64,000 bases of DNA. Origin: Alectoria sarmentosa. Taxonomy: Eukaryota > Ascomycota > Lecanoromycetes > Lecanorales > Parmeliaceae. This document shows positions 42,192-52,209 of this stretch, one piece after another (within the stretch, counting starts at the first letter, position 1; every line of letters starts with the position of its first letter). The notes under the pieces are model-generated. The model saw nothing but the letters and a program-made list of their open reading frames with translations. It did not search any database and had not been told where the DNA came from. The translations under genes were made by a program, and so were the position numbers. The stretch is from NCBI GenBank assembly GCA_009733775.1, contig WOGZ01000013.1, positions 1 through 64,000 of the forward strand, read 5' to 3'.

Positions 42192-44931
42192 TCACTCCTG
42201 CTCAAATTCTGTTACCACAATCTTTCCCTTTGGGTCCACTGCAAACAAGTATGAGCCAGAGGGATCAAAGCGTAGGCAATCAGTCAACGGCCTGTTCTGC
42301 TTGCAGAGAGAATGCGCCAAGATTTCGGCATCTATATCCGGGCTGTGAATGCCACCGTCGTCATGCTTGTTAAGCCGGAGGACAGACAGTCTGCCCGAGT
42401 CCTCCAAGACTGCGAAGACGTGGTGTTTACTTGATGGACAGCCTGCAAACAAAGGGCGATGGCCTTTGAACTGCTCGAAATTGTGAATTCTGCCGCCTGG
42501 ATGAGGACTTGATAGAGATGCGCTTGGAGGGACAAGTAGGATGAATGACCATTCACCCTCATGGTGCCAGCGTTCTGTCGACGGTGCCGTCGTACATAGT
42601 ATGTAAGATTGTTTCGATGGCGAGTTATATATCGTAGCAGATGTCACGCCCGTTTCTCTCGTCTCCTGTGAATCACGTGTCAAACTCAAATGGCCGATAC
42701 GGTTCGGTTCTGAGAGCTTACCGCTGTGTAGTTATTCTTCAAGAATTCGAAGGGTTCTGATGGTGTGAGAAAGTCGTCATCCAGCTTCCACGCCAAGACC
42801 CTATTTTGGATCCTCGTGATACAGGTAAGGATCTGCGACTCCATATCGAAGAAGAGTCTCTTGGGACAGTCGTGCAACGGTAAATTGAGCGCGAAGATAG
42901 GCAGCTTTTTAGGGTGGCCGTCCAATCCGTATCTGTAGATTCTGATCTGGCCTTTGTACTTGTTGGTCGTATTTCTCTGGCACTGACCAAGAAGCACTAC
43001 CATATGAGTCTCGCTCTCGTGACAGGCGATTCCACTAGGGTCCCAGTCCCCATGCGAGATAGTATCAACCAGTGTGTCTGCATCAATATTGAAAATGAGT
43101 AGGCGTTTATTGGTGACAACGACGATCAATTTTTTGGTTGAGGCAACATTTCGTATAACCTCCCCATGCTTGTATCGCCGGTTCAGGGTCTTGGAGAAGC
43201 TCGGCGACGTGGCCTTAGTTCGTAAATCTCCCAATTGATAGACCGATATTTCGCTATCGTTGTAAAAGAGCGCATGTCTGCAGTCGTCCAACAGTCCGGC
43301 GGAGTGGTAAGAGCTGCTAAACTTGCGGACGGAACGCAGGGAGAACGTTTTAGAGTCTTTAGTGATTGACCTAGTCAGAGCACTTTCGTGCCATGACGTA
43401 TGGGAAGTATTGACTCTGATAGGGATTTCACCAGTAATCAAGCTTGATGGCATCGTTGAGGGGCCACCACTGCTCAATACCCCCCCTGGAGCAACGGAAT
43501 CTGGGAGGACTTGTGTAAGAGGTCGCAATATGCGGAACCTCAAATTCGCCTCTTCGTCGCCCTCTAAATTCGCTCGGATTAAATGCAGTTCTTCAAGGAT
43601 AATAATCTTCGTCTCGACCGCAAGTCGTTCTTCGATGTCTCCTCTCAGTATTTGATACTGTTCCCAGCGAGTACAATGACAGGACAAAAGGATTTCGATC
43701 TATGACGAGTATCAGTAAAGCCTGACGGGCATCTTTCTGATTAAGCTTCGCCGCGAAAAGGATGAACACTGACAGCTTTCCATCGAAACTCTGGCACACC
43801 AGAGTCAAAGATCAGATCTTTCAGTCTGTTCAGCAATCCCTCTCCCAGCACTGGTGGATCTGACACAGCGGCAATCTGGGAAACGCAGTCGAGTAAGCCA
43901 TAGTAGTAATACCCCTGATCAAGATCTGGAGGTCCACGGGCAATGATTGCAAGCGCCTTGTGCCATCGACTTGCTAGCTCGGGTGAAAAATTTCCGTTCT
44001 CTACGGCCAGGATCTCATCCACTTTGTCGACTAAGGCTGATACGATTGCGGCCGCAGCTATTCGTAACTCACCTGACTCGTCCGCCACAGCAGCTTCTCG
44101 GCACAGACCAGTCGCCAAGCGGGTGTACTCTTGCATACCACATAGTGCCTGGTACTTGGTCCTCGGTCTTTGCCAAATGTTGACGAGCTGATTGAGACCA
44201 CCGATGATCTCCCTTATGTGGTTGTACTGACCTCCACCCTAGATGTCGAGGTTGGTCATTTGTTGTCTAAGAAGGGGTATCATACTTACCAGTGATAAGG
44301 CCGAAAAGAATATGTCCACAGTCGGCCCGAATATTGAGGGCCAAGGGGAGTCACCTCGATTGATGAATGAGACGTACTGTGAAGCAAGCTGTACCAAATA
44401 CATATTCGGGGCATGGCGGATCCTATCTGCCAATGTCGATCTACGCTGCAACTGGAATGCAACTCTTTGGAACCTTGCCGAGATATTCTTAAGTCTAAGC
44501 TTGTCATAAACATCCGCATCCAAAGCGTGCACTCCCTTGTGCTGCAGCAGGGCAAGAGAAGAGATGAGAGCTCGGAGTTGAACCTCTTGGAATCTGGATG
44601 TGCCGGGGTAACCGCACTGACTCAGAGACCCAGATAGGAACATTGCCAACCCTACCACGGACTCCACCTCTGATGTCGAGTCTTGTGCGGGATCCAAGGC
44701 AATTTCCGTAGCGTGTCGCAGACACTCATGGTCAAGCTCCAACAGCAAATCGTAGAGCTGCCGTACTGTCGTGCTCGCAGGTAGACTGAACGATGCCAGC
44801 GTTTCGCGTAAGGATGGATGTAGAGGAAAAGCTTCAGCAGTGGAGCTGCCTACGGTACCACGTAGAGATGGGAGCCCACCAGGAACCTTTGCCGACATAG
44901 CTTGAATGGAGGTTGACATAGCGTGCTGCAT
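42192..44931 (-). CDS. Large unknown protein: helical N-terminal half, beta-rich C-terminal half
   Basis: Four exons (44931-44290, 44238-43774, 43699-42722, 42665-42192) join in phase 0 at every junction and give about 852 residues. The second join reads FRWKA|IEILLSCHCTRWEQYQ and the third NNYTA|ETRETGVTSATIYN. The first ~450 residues are helical and repeat-like, suggesting an ARM/HEAT-type solenoid (EESGELRIAAAAIVSALVDK; VETKIIILEELHLIRANLEG). The rest is beta-rich with blade-like phrases (LLDDCRHALFYNDSEISVYQ; TKKLIVVVTNKRLLIFNID; SGSYLFAVDPKGKIVVTEFE), suggesting a beta-propeller. I do not recognise a named family. A preceding open stretch on the same strand (45032-45214) is protein-like, so the N-terminus may be longer or have been lost. 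The start may be MSTS at 44919. Confidence 0.65.
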
Positions 44932-45348
44932 TTGATGATGTCAAATAGAAAGAGCAAGGCAATCTTGTGCAGTGATCGTTTCGTTTGATAGCATGGTCGT
45001 CATCGGGTCAGAGCACAAGCCCCACTAGATCTTACCATTGCACTAGCTTCGCGCAGCCTGACGAGGAATCAGATGGTGATTGGTGGTAGGTACAAGGCTG
45101 CAAGTCTTGGACGAGGCTGAAGATGCAAGGGTTCTCTTGGCGCGAAATGTCGTGTAAAATCTCCCAAAGAAGAAAGACGGTACTGTAAGCAAGCCTCATT
45201 CGGCATGAAGCCACTCCTTGTCATAAATACCTTGCCCCGCCCGATCTGATAATATAGAAGATCAGACAGTCGTTTCCTTTCGCTTTTCTGTAAGATTGAA
45301 AACTTTCATCTGGCACCGTCGATCAAGGCTGAAGCCTTGCCGCCAAGG
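44932..45348. other. Upstream interval with a possible lost N-terminal exon
   Basis: Contains a 60-codon minus-strand frame (45214-45032) reading RLAYSTVFLLWEILHDISRQ. It resembles a helix from the region after a NACHT ATPase, but I could not splice it in phase to the downstream gene. The permease promoter also lies here. Confidence 0.35.
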
Positions 45349-47809
45349 ATGGCACCAGGAAGCATCAAGGCTCAGATCGAAGAGGTCACTATAGAGCAAG
45401 GCGAAACTCATCAGGGTCTACGAGTGGGCAAGAGCACGGACGACATACTTGGCAAGCTCAGTCATGAAGTCTTCAAATATGACTGCTTGGACCGTAGACT
45501 TGAACGACACCATGTCACCGGTAAATTTCCAATACTGCCTCCAATACTGCTCGCTCACGTTAGACAGGAATCGCATTCTCGGGTGCAGTCGGAATCGGTC
45601 TCTTTCAGACCTCGGGACAAATCATCGCCTTAGGAGGTCCCGTCGGCGCATTCCTAGCCTACCTGTTCGCAGGTCTCACGATTTTCGCCGTGATGCGGTC
45701 GCTCGCTGAGGTCGCCAGCGTGCGACCGGTTTCAGGAGCGATCATGGACTATCCCGACGTTTTTGTTGACGAGGCTCTTGGATTCGCAGTGGGTGTGATG
45801 TACTGGTGGGGCCCAGCCTTAGCATGTCTATCTTAGTCCTTGCTAATCGGAGAGAAAAGGCTGGCCAACTGCATGAGCATGGTAGCTCTGACCATAGCAG
45901 CGGCAATGTTCACACAATACTGGGGCCCAGGCTTTGGCGTTGCTCCAGCCACATTCATACTGCTCTTAGTCATCGTCTTAATGAACGCGTGCGGTGTACG
46001 GGTAAGATTTCGGTTAACATTGGGGAAGGGAATGTGCCTAACGATGGTAGATCTATGGGAACTTAGAATGGACTTTCAAATGGTTCAAGATCCTGTTGAT
46101 TCTTCTCATCTGTATTTCCATGATTGCGATCAAAGCTGGGGGTAGGTGGTCTTCAATAGGTATATAAGAAGACTTGCTTACCTTCACAGCTGGTCCAAAG
46201 CCCATCCATAGCAGTGAGCTGGTTCGAGATTCTCAGCAAATTTGCCGTCTGATGTATGATAGATTTCGAAATAAGCCCAGGCTACAATTCTACCGGCTTC
46301 TTTGAAGATGGTAGTACAGTTGCCATACCGGGCACCGGAGGTCGAATTATGGCTGTTTGGTGGGTTTTTGTCGAATAGTTTGAGATCATGATTCGCTGAT
46401 AGCGCCCACAGGACCTGCATAACAATCGCAATGTTCCAATTCATGGGTGGTGAAATAGTGTTAGTAACGGCAGCAGAGGCAGAGTCACCCCGTCGAGATT
46501 TGCCCACGGCAGCACGGTACATGTATCTCTTACCTGTGAGCTTGTACCTTGTGGGGATCTTCCTCGTGGGCCTCTGCATCAATTACTTGGACCCTAGACT
46601 CCCTCATCCGCACGTCGATTACTACCCAACGGGATCTCGTCTCGATGGCATCACCACTGGTACGAGGAGTCCCTTCGTCATAGTGATACAGACTGCTGGA
46701 ATCCCAGGACTTCCAGGCTTTCTCAATGCAGCCTTCCTATTCTCGGCGCTCACCGCTGCGTAAGTCTTGAGGAGTGCCATTTGACAGGTTAAAGCTGACC
46801 CAGGTCTTAGCAACTCTGCCCTCTATGTGTCAAGTCGGACACTCTGTACGTATTTCCGTAGTCCATCTTTCCTCTTTCAGATCAAATCTGAAATCTTGAG
46901 ACATGTTTTAGAGTGTCTGCTCTGTAAACATATCCCAAGGCTTAATGAAGCCCCCCAATTAGGCAATACTGACTCCGAAATTATAATCCAGTTTTTCTTG
47001 CACGAAAGAGCTCATTCAAATTCATTAAGGAAACCGCAGGGCGGACTAACAATGGCCATACACCACTCGCAGCAATTGTAATCAGTTTCCTGCCTGGAGC
47101 TTTGGCATTTCTCGTGGTCGGGGCGGCCAAGACGTCTGTTCAAGAGGTTCGAACCCGCTATTGGTCCTCCAAGTTGTGGCTAATATCAATGACTCGGATA
47201 GCCCATTTTTGTCCTGAGCCGCCTTTACACTGGTCCCGTTCTTTGTATCTATGCGAGCGAGTGTCTGGCTTTTCTTCGATTTCGACAAGGGTGATGGTGC
47301 CTCCACCTTTTGAGCCGAACAAACAATGTTGACGAATCATAGCATGAAGCTCTTCCCGAACACAATCGATCGAAATAAATCTTACTATAAGGAAAAACAC
47401 TATAGAGCGCACTGGCAGCCATTGTGGGCAATCATTGGACTGGTAACATGCACGATTCTCATGCTGTCTTTCGGATGGGCTGCAATATACGACCTCTGCG
47501 CCAGAACGAAAGGAGTCACGAAGGAGGATTCGGTCGTGGACTTGGCCACAGCCTACCTAGGCGTAAGTTGGACGTCCTTATCTCCAATCTACCGTCGACT
47601 TTTGCTGACTTCTTGACAAGCCGGCATTGTTCTTCGGCGTATACTTTGCATACAAGTACACCTACAAGACGAAGATCAGGTCGTATTCCTCCTTCGAAAA
47701 CCTTTGGTATCCGATCGATGTTCCTGACGAACCAGATACTCGCCGAAACTCCCAAGCAGCCTCTGGAAAGCGGAGACCGATTCTTGATTTCCTGAGTTGG
47801 CTGCGGTGA
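45349..47809 (+). CDS. Amino-acid permease (APC superfamily, fungal AAT/YAT type)
   Basis: The genomic sequence is full of stops, but eleven exons rejoin in phase to give about 591 residues: 45349-45520, 45568-45805, 45860-46001, 46051-46141, 46263-46359, 46412-46759, 46811-46845, 46992-47146, 47202-47290, 47343-47562, 47621-47809. Joins recreate conserved phrases: HHVT|GIAFSGAVGIGLFQ, MYW|LANCMSMVALTIAA, CGVR|IYGNLEWTFKWFKI, GGRIMAVW|TCITIAMFQF with GGEIVLVTAAEAESPRRDLP, GRTNNGHTPLAAIVISFLPG and SVQE|PIFVLSRLYTGPVLCI. About twelve membrane segments follow a hydrophilic N-terminus. The substrate-binding loop of TM1 (SGAVGIGLF) and the EAESPRR element of TM6-7 mark the yeast-type amino-acid permeases. 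Substrate unknown. Some donors are weak (GTGGGG, GTTCGA), and the 146-nt intron before exon 8 is the longest. Confidence 0.8.
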
Positions 47810-48412
47810 CCCCAGCCAAGCCATGAATCCAGAGATCGTGGGTGGGGGGTGAGGATGGCCGAGGGATTTGGGACATGTCGATGACATTAGCTTTTGCTCT
47901 CCAGCGATAAAGGTTTCGATGAATGAATGAAAGCGATATGGGTGGGAGGCTGAAATGGCATTGATTTCTGATAGAATAGCAACGGATTCTCTTTCCCCGA
48001 GTAGACAGTAGGCAAGCCTTCAACGAGAAGGGCAGTTTGAAAAATTAAGACCTCCTCAATTTGACGTCACTAATTGGGAGGGACCCGCATTGATGTACAG
48101 GAAAGCGTTAGATAGCGTCAGTGGTTCTGGTGGCGTTGGTTTTTTGTCAATATTTGGGGTTCTCAGCCTCCTCCGAGCGAGCCACTTTGTCAGCCAGCCA
48201 CATGATGTTGTATGGTATACTAAATAACACCTGCTCCATGGGAACCTGGGGAGAACCATCAATCCATCCTACACATCACCTACCTGTTTTTCGACAATTT
48301 GGTCCCAAACTTGAGCATTTTGTACCCGTTTGACTGCCACGTCCTTTTGCAGGATAAACTTTTCCAGCGGAGGTCTCTCCGCGCTCCAGGCTTGGCAAGA
48401 AAAGGACTCGGC
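47810..48412. other. Intergenic region left of the MITE-like element
   Basis: No convincing frame. It ends with GGC at 48410-48412, the left copy of a 3-bp direct repeat flanking the next element. Confidence 0.4.
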
Positions 48413-48658
48413 CGAGGGTCATTTCCAGAAATTCCGGCCACGCCAAAGCTGCACTCATTAATCGTCCATTAATGCTTACATAAATTTTCCCTCAAAGTTG
48501 ACAGTCTTTAAATATTGAGACTGGAGAAGCTATTGCTCAAGTTTGAAGTGATTTAAAACTGTGTGCGATTAGAAATAAATTCTTGAAAATTGCACGATTT
48601 AGTGATTGAGCGCATATCATCAATTTTGCGTGGCCGGAATTTCTGGAAATGACCCTCG
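48413..48658. mobile_element. 246-bp MITE-like element with perfect 31-bp inverted ends
   Basis: The left end (48413-48443, CGAGGGTCATTTCCAGAAAT...) is the exact reverse complement of the right end (48628-48658). GGC lies directly outside both ends (48410-48412 and 48659-48661), a possible 3-bp target duplication. The interior is AT-rich with no frame. Size, perfect termini and lack of coding capacity fit a miniature inverted-repeat element. A 3-bp duplication would be compatible with PIF/Harbinger-type transposases, but GGC is not their usual target. Confidence 0.8.
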
Positions 48659-48661
48659 GGC

Positions 48662-49051
48662 GTTGTCTCTCCGACCATCACATCGAAAAGGACCCTCCAC
48701 CGTAGCTTCTTCGTGAGGCCCCTCATCACTTGCCTTTGTCTTTGCTAGCTGCTACAAGAAAGGCATGCGTGTTATGTGTGCGGGTATATCACATCATAAT
48801 TAGCCTGGCCCCTCATCGCCCTTCACTTCCTACTACCCTCCCCGTACGACATGAGATACCTTCACAACTCTTGAATGCCTCCGTCCGTGTCAAAGTATCC
48901 TGATCGTCTACGGGCGCGCTCATAGCTACAGCGTCCTTCCTTTATATATGTGCAAATAGGGAACGCGAATCAGAACCTGGGGCTCAGCTGCGCCAATTCA
49001 CTCTGCCCCAATATTGAATAGGAACGGCGGAATGTCTACCAGAAACATACT
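48662..49051. other. Intergenic region right of the MITE-like element
   Basis: Pyrimidine-rich, no gene seen. It precedes a decayed coding fragment. Confidence 0.4.
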
Positions 49052-49468
49052 ATGTTTGGCGCCTTTCCCAATCTGCTCTTATACATCGTCCTCTGTCTTC
49101 AGATGATCTGGGTATTTGGCGTGTACTTCATTTGGCTTGACGCCAACCTCTACTCGGCACTCAGCAACAACGATCGCCGAATGCGAGGCCATTTCAGAGC
49201 TGCAGCACACTTGTCGCATGCAATAGGAGAAGCCTTGGGGAATGAGACCTACACATAATCAATCGAACGATGAAGATTGGTCTGGATGAGTCGAGAGCCC
49301 GGACTGCGCTATTACGCAACCGATGCAAACAACAACAATGTGGTACAAGGGTTCGGATTGCCAACTTGGCTCCAAGATGGATCAAGCTATTTTGGGCCAC
49401 AACTTGGTGCCAGTGGTAGGAGACCCAAGTCGGGTCTACATAGGTACACTATGCTCCTCCCTCAATAA
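49052..49468 (+). pseudogene. Decayed remnant of a small fungal membrane protein
   Basis: One reading frame carries an N-terminal hydrophobic helix (LLLYIVLCLQMIWVFGVYFI), then DRRMRGHFRAAAHLSHAIGE, then NETYT. It is broken by TAA (49256-49258) and TGA (49271-49273), and continues in the same frame as MSREPGLRYYATDANNN. Phrases of the type RxxRGxFRAAxxLxxAxxxxLGxxT followed by PGLRYY recur in uncharacterised fungal proteins as I remember them; this is memory, not a search. Two closely spaced stops in an otherwise continuous frame suggest recent inactivation. A very short intron removing both stops cannot be fully excluded. Confidence 0.45.
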
Positions 49469-50004
49469 GAGATATTTCATGGGATTATACCGATAGGGAA
49501 GAAGCACTTCCTGGGCTCATGACATCCTTGGGAAGTCAAACGACGGCGACAGCGAGATACTGTATTGCTTATCGAGGAGTAATGATACCACATCATGTTA
49601 TCGCACGATGATATCACATCATAGCGGGCGTTGGACCATGGAAAATTGGCCAAGGTGGCTTACAGGTGGCCAATTTGGTCCCAATGGTCAGCAAATTGGC
49701 CAACATTCCGAACCCTATGTGGTACGCATTGGTATTAGCTCCGCCAGGCTCGGCAAGGTGTCTCACAAATCAACCGCGCTTCACGGAGAACGCCGCAAAG
49801 ATTTACGGGAGAGAGTCTAGACGTGATGGAATGGCTCGGTGAGAAGGACACACAAGAGATCAAATGTCCTTAGGAATACGCTCTCTAGCTTGGCTTTCAA
49901 AGCTAAGCAGGGATGCACTATGGCGACTCTTCGCGTGACAGTCTGGAAATCGTCGATCCCCCTTTGACTGACTCGGACTGAGTCTTGAAAGCTCGTTAAC
50001 CATG
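49469..50004. other. Intergenic region with small repeats and a hairpin
   Basis: Contains ATGATACCACATCAT (49583-49597) and ATGATATCACATCAT (49608-49622), two near-identical 15-base direct copies. It also has a hairpin with a perfect 10-bp stem, GGCCAATTTG at 49668-49677 against 49692-49701 with a 14-base loop. No gene is supported. Confidence 0.6.
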
Positions 50005-51291
50005 CTATGAACGGCTACACTGCTCGGAAAGAGATCTGTTACGTTCCACCAAATCCTCTATCAGGTCACAAGATTCCACTGCGCTATCATGGCCCGCAAA
50101 GTCGGCTTGGATTCTTTTCGCTTGCCGCGCATACTTGAGATCGTGTCGAATGGTCCTGACTGCATCACGAATCTGGGCCTCAGTCGGCGAACCGGTGTTC
50201 AAGCTGATTCCAGCACCGGACTGTGCAACTAGGGCGCTGACGTCACCTTTGTCCTCTGAGATACCTGCACAAATTAGCGGAACGCCGTGACTCAAGGCGG
50301 CTAAGACACCATTGAATCCGGCATTGGTGATCATGACGTTCACGAAAGGGAGAAGATCTGTGTGAGGGATGAAACGCTCGACGCGGACATTCGCTGGGAG
50401 ACGGTCTGCCGAGAATGCTTCAGTATCGACGGCAAAGGTCGTTGCCACCACCAAGCAGTCTTCGTGCTTCAAAGCGCGGAGAGTTGGCTGTACAAGAGTC
50501 TCGCTATTGGTTGACTCTGCAGTGTACGTTCCTTGAGTGACATGGACCACGAAACGCTCGCGCGATACTATGTCCGCCCACCAATTCGGAGGTACGAAGT
50601 CCAATGCGGTCATGGGTCGCATCGGGCCCACAGACCGTAGTTGGGGAAGTTGGGCCTTATCGATAAGCTCAAAAGCTGGCGTTGTCTGCATGAGGTGGAG
50701 ATAAGGCGATGTCATGGCGTCCAGGAAACCAAATGTGCTTGGCAAGGGATCTAAACCCAGCCGCGCTCTGGTCTTGTCGATTAGAGGTCTAAATTCTTTC
50801 ATAAACGCCGGAGAGCCCCAGGCGTCGCACATTGCCACGCCCTCATCCTGCCCCGCTGGCAGATTCGGGTGGTCAAAGAGAATTCTTGGGTTGAGTGACA
50901 TCGTGACGTACTCCGGGCCTCCCAGCTCCGCGAATGTCATCGGACCGAAGCCGAACATGTCCACAACCATAGCATCAGCGGCGAACTTTTTCAAGGCACG
51001 CTTGTAATCCTCCACTTGCTCCACCATTGGATCCACAAAAATGACCCGGGCTTGAGACACGGTCGCTGCCATGCCACTAGTGCCAGCATCAGGTATACCA
51101 AGCGTAATGTCGGCATCGCAGATTGGAGAGCTCCATGGTATAAAATGAGCGCCTGAGGCGGAGATCTGGTCGCGGAAGCGAGGGCCACAGAGCCAATGGA
51201 TCTCGTGGCCTCGGGAGACTAGCTCTGTGGCGATAGCGGAAAACGGATTCACGTGACCGACGCCGGAGAAGGTGGAGAAGAGGAACTTCAT
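50005..51291 (-). CDS. UDP-glycosyltransferase, family GT1 (MGT/macrolide type)
   Basis: An intronless frame of 428 residues from MKFLFSTFSGVGHVNPFSAI, the classic N-terminal beta-strand and GHVNP acceptor-side loop of GT-B enzymes. The C-terminal half shows FVVHVTQGTY (donor-side strand), RVERFIPHTDLLPFVNVMIT and the donor-binding NAGFNGVLAALSHGVPLICA, equivalent to the HxGxGxxxE/D-SGVPxV signature. Here His is replaced by Asn in TNAGFNG, seen in many fungal and bacterial MGT enzymes. It also has SEDKGDVSALVAQSGAGISL. It transfers a sugar from an NDP donor to a small hydrophobic acceptor. No signal or membrane segment is present. An upstream in-frame Met would add nine residues. It diverges from the NRPS gene, so it may modify its product. 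Confidence 0.88.
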   Translation of the reverse strand: MKFLFSTFSGVGHVNPFSAIATELVSRGHEIHWLCGPRFRDQISASGAHFIPWSSPICDADITLGIPDAGTSGMAATVSQARVIFVDPMVEQVEDYKRALKKFAADAMVVDMFGFGPMTFAELGGPEYVTMSLNPRILFDHPNLPAGQDEGVAMCDAWGSPAFMKEFRPLIDKTRARLGLDPLPSTFGFLDAMTSPYLHLMQTTPAFELIDKAQLPQLRSVGPMRPMTALDFVPPNWWADIVSRERFVVHVTQGTYTAESTNSETLVQPTLRALKHEDCLVVATTFAVDTEAFSADRLPANVRVERFIPHTDLLPFVNVMITNAGFNGVLAALSHGVPLICAGISEDKGDVSALVAQSGAGISLNTGSPTEAQIRDAVRTIRHDLKYARQAKRIQADFAGHDSAVESCDLIEDLVERNRSLSEQCSRS

Positions 51292-52209
51292 CTTTGCTTT
51301 TTCTTGACCTGCGCGCATTCAGAGCGTGGGATATCCTGTTGGGAGGTTTTTTAGGGAGAGCGCTGAATACTCGGCCTTTAATTGACTAAATCCGCGCCTG
51401 CGGTTTTAGAGTGGAACTCTCCACAGTTATTCCCCTTTCTTTCTTCACTTTTTATCCTTTCTCTCTGCGTTTCTCTGCAACAGAAAGGTAGCCAGTCTTT
51501 TTAGCCTTGTGTGCCCTTGATGACTTGTGACTGCTAAAATGCATTTTAGGGATTATAATTTCTCAATCTTGCTGAAGAATCTTGCATTAGTCTCCGCGCC
51601 GTTCCTTACTTTAAGGCGTACTTGTCTAGTAGGGGGTATTGCTTACGAACATTGTGCCATGGCCAGCCATTGATGATGACCGACTCCAAGCTGTGGACCG
51701 GAAGTTTCTATTGCCTTCAGCAACAACCCCTGCCTCTTTCGACCCTTTTTCCCTGCACGAGGTGGCACGAGGGAACGGGAATTACCAAGGTAAGTAAGTC
51801 CGCTGCAGCTACGTGGTTTTCGCCACGAAAACAGTCTTCGACCATTCTTGTGATTCAAGACTCATCATGCACGTCAGACACCCACTCAGGCGTCATCGAC
51901 TAGGGTTTGTGGCGCTAGTTGTTGATGGGAAGGAATATTCGAAAGCGAAAAGACAGGACGCTAATGAAAGCAGTGCGCAGTCGACCTTGAGAGTGAACCC
52001 CGTACCGCACTTGTGTTAGATTCCACCAGCTATATATCGGGTCTTTCCTAAATCTGGATCAGATCCATGGAGCCATAAGCCAAGAAACATTGTCGATGCG
52101 GGCTCGCACCCTGAGAAAAGGCGCCGCATTCACTAGGTGACAATTTTATCAGACAACCGTCTGGTTCCGGTCTTGGGCCGATCAAAGACGCAATATTGAA
52201 CTTGCAAAC
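51292..52209. promoter_or_regulatory. Divergent intergenic region between glycosyltransferase and NRPS
   Basis: 918 bp between the two start codons. A TATATA string at 52031-52036 lies about 175 bases upstream of the NRPS ATG. A 93-codon frame at 51622-51903 has no protein-like features. Shared control of both genes is inferred from orientation. Confidence 0.4.

Noticed and set aside
45032..45214. 60-codon minus-strand frame as a confirmed extra exon of the unknown 852-residue protein
   Set aside because: No splice join keeps phase with the downstream exon; it is mentioned only as a possibility.
45349..47809. Permease called as a pseudogene because of many in-frame stops
   Set aside because: All stops fall inside introns; eleven exons restore conserved permease sequence in phase.
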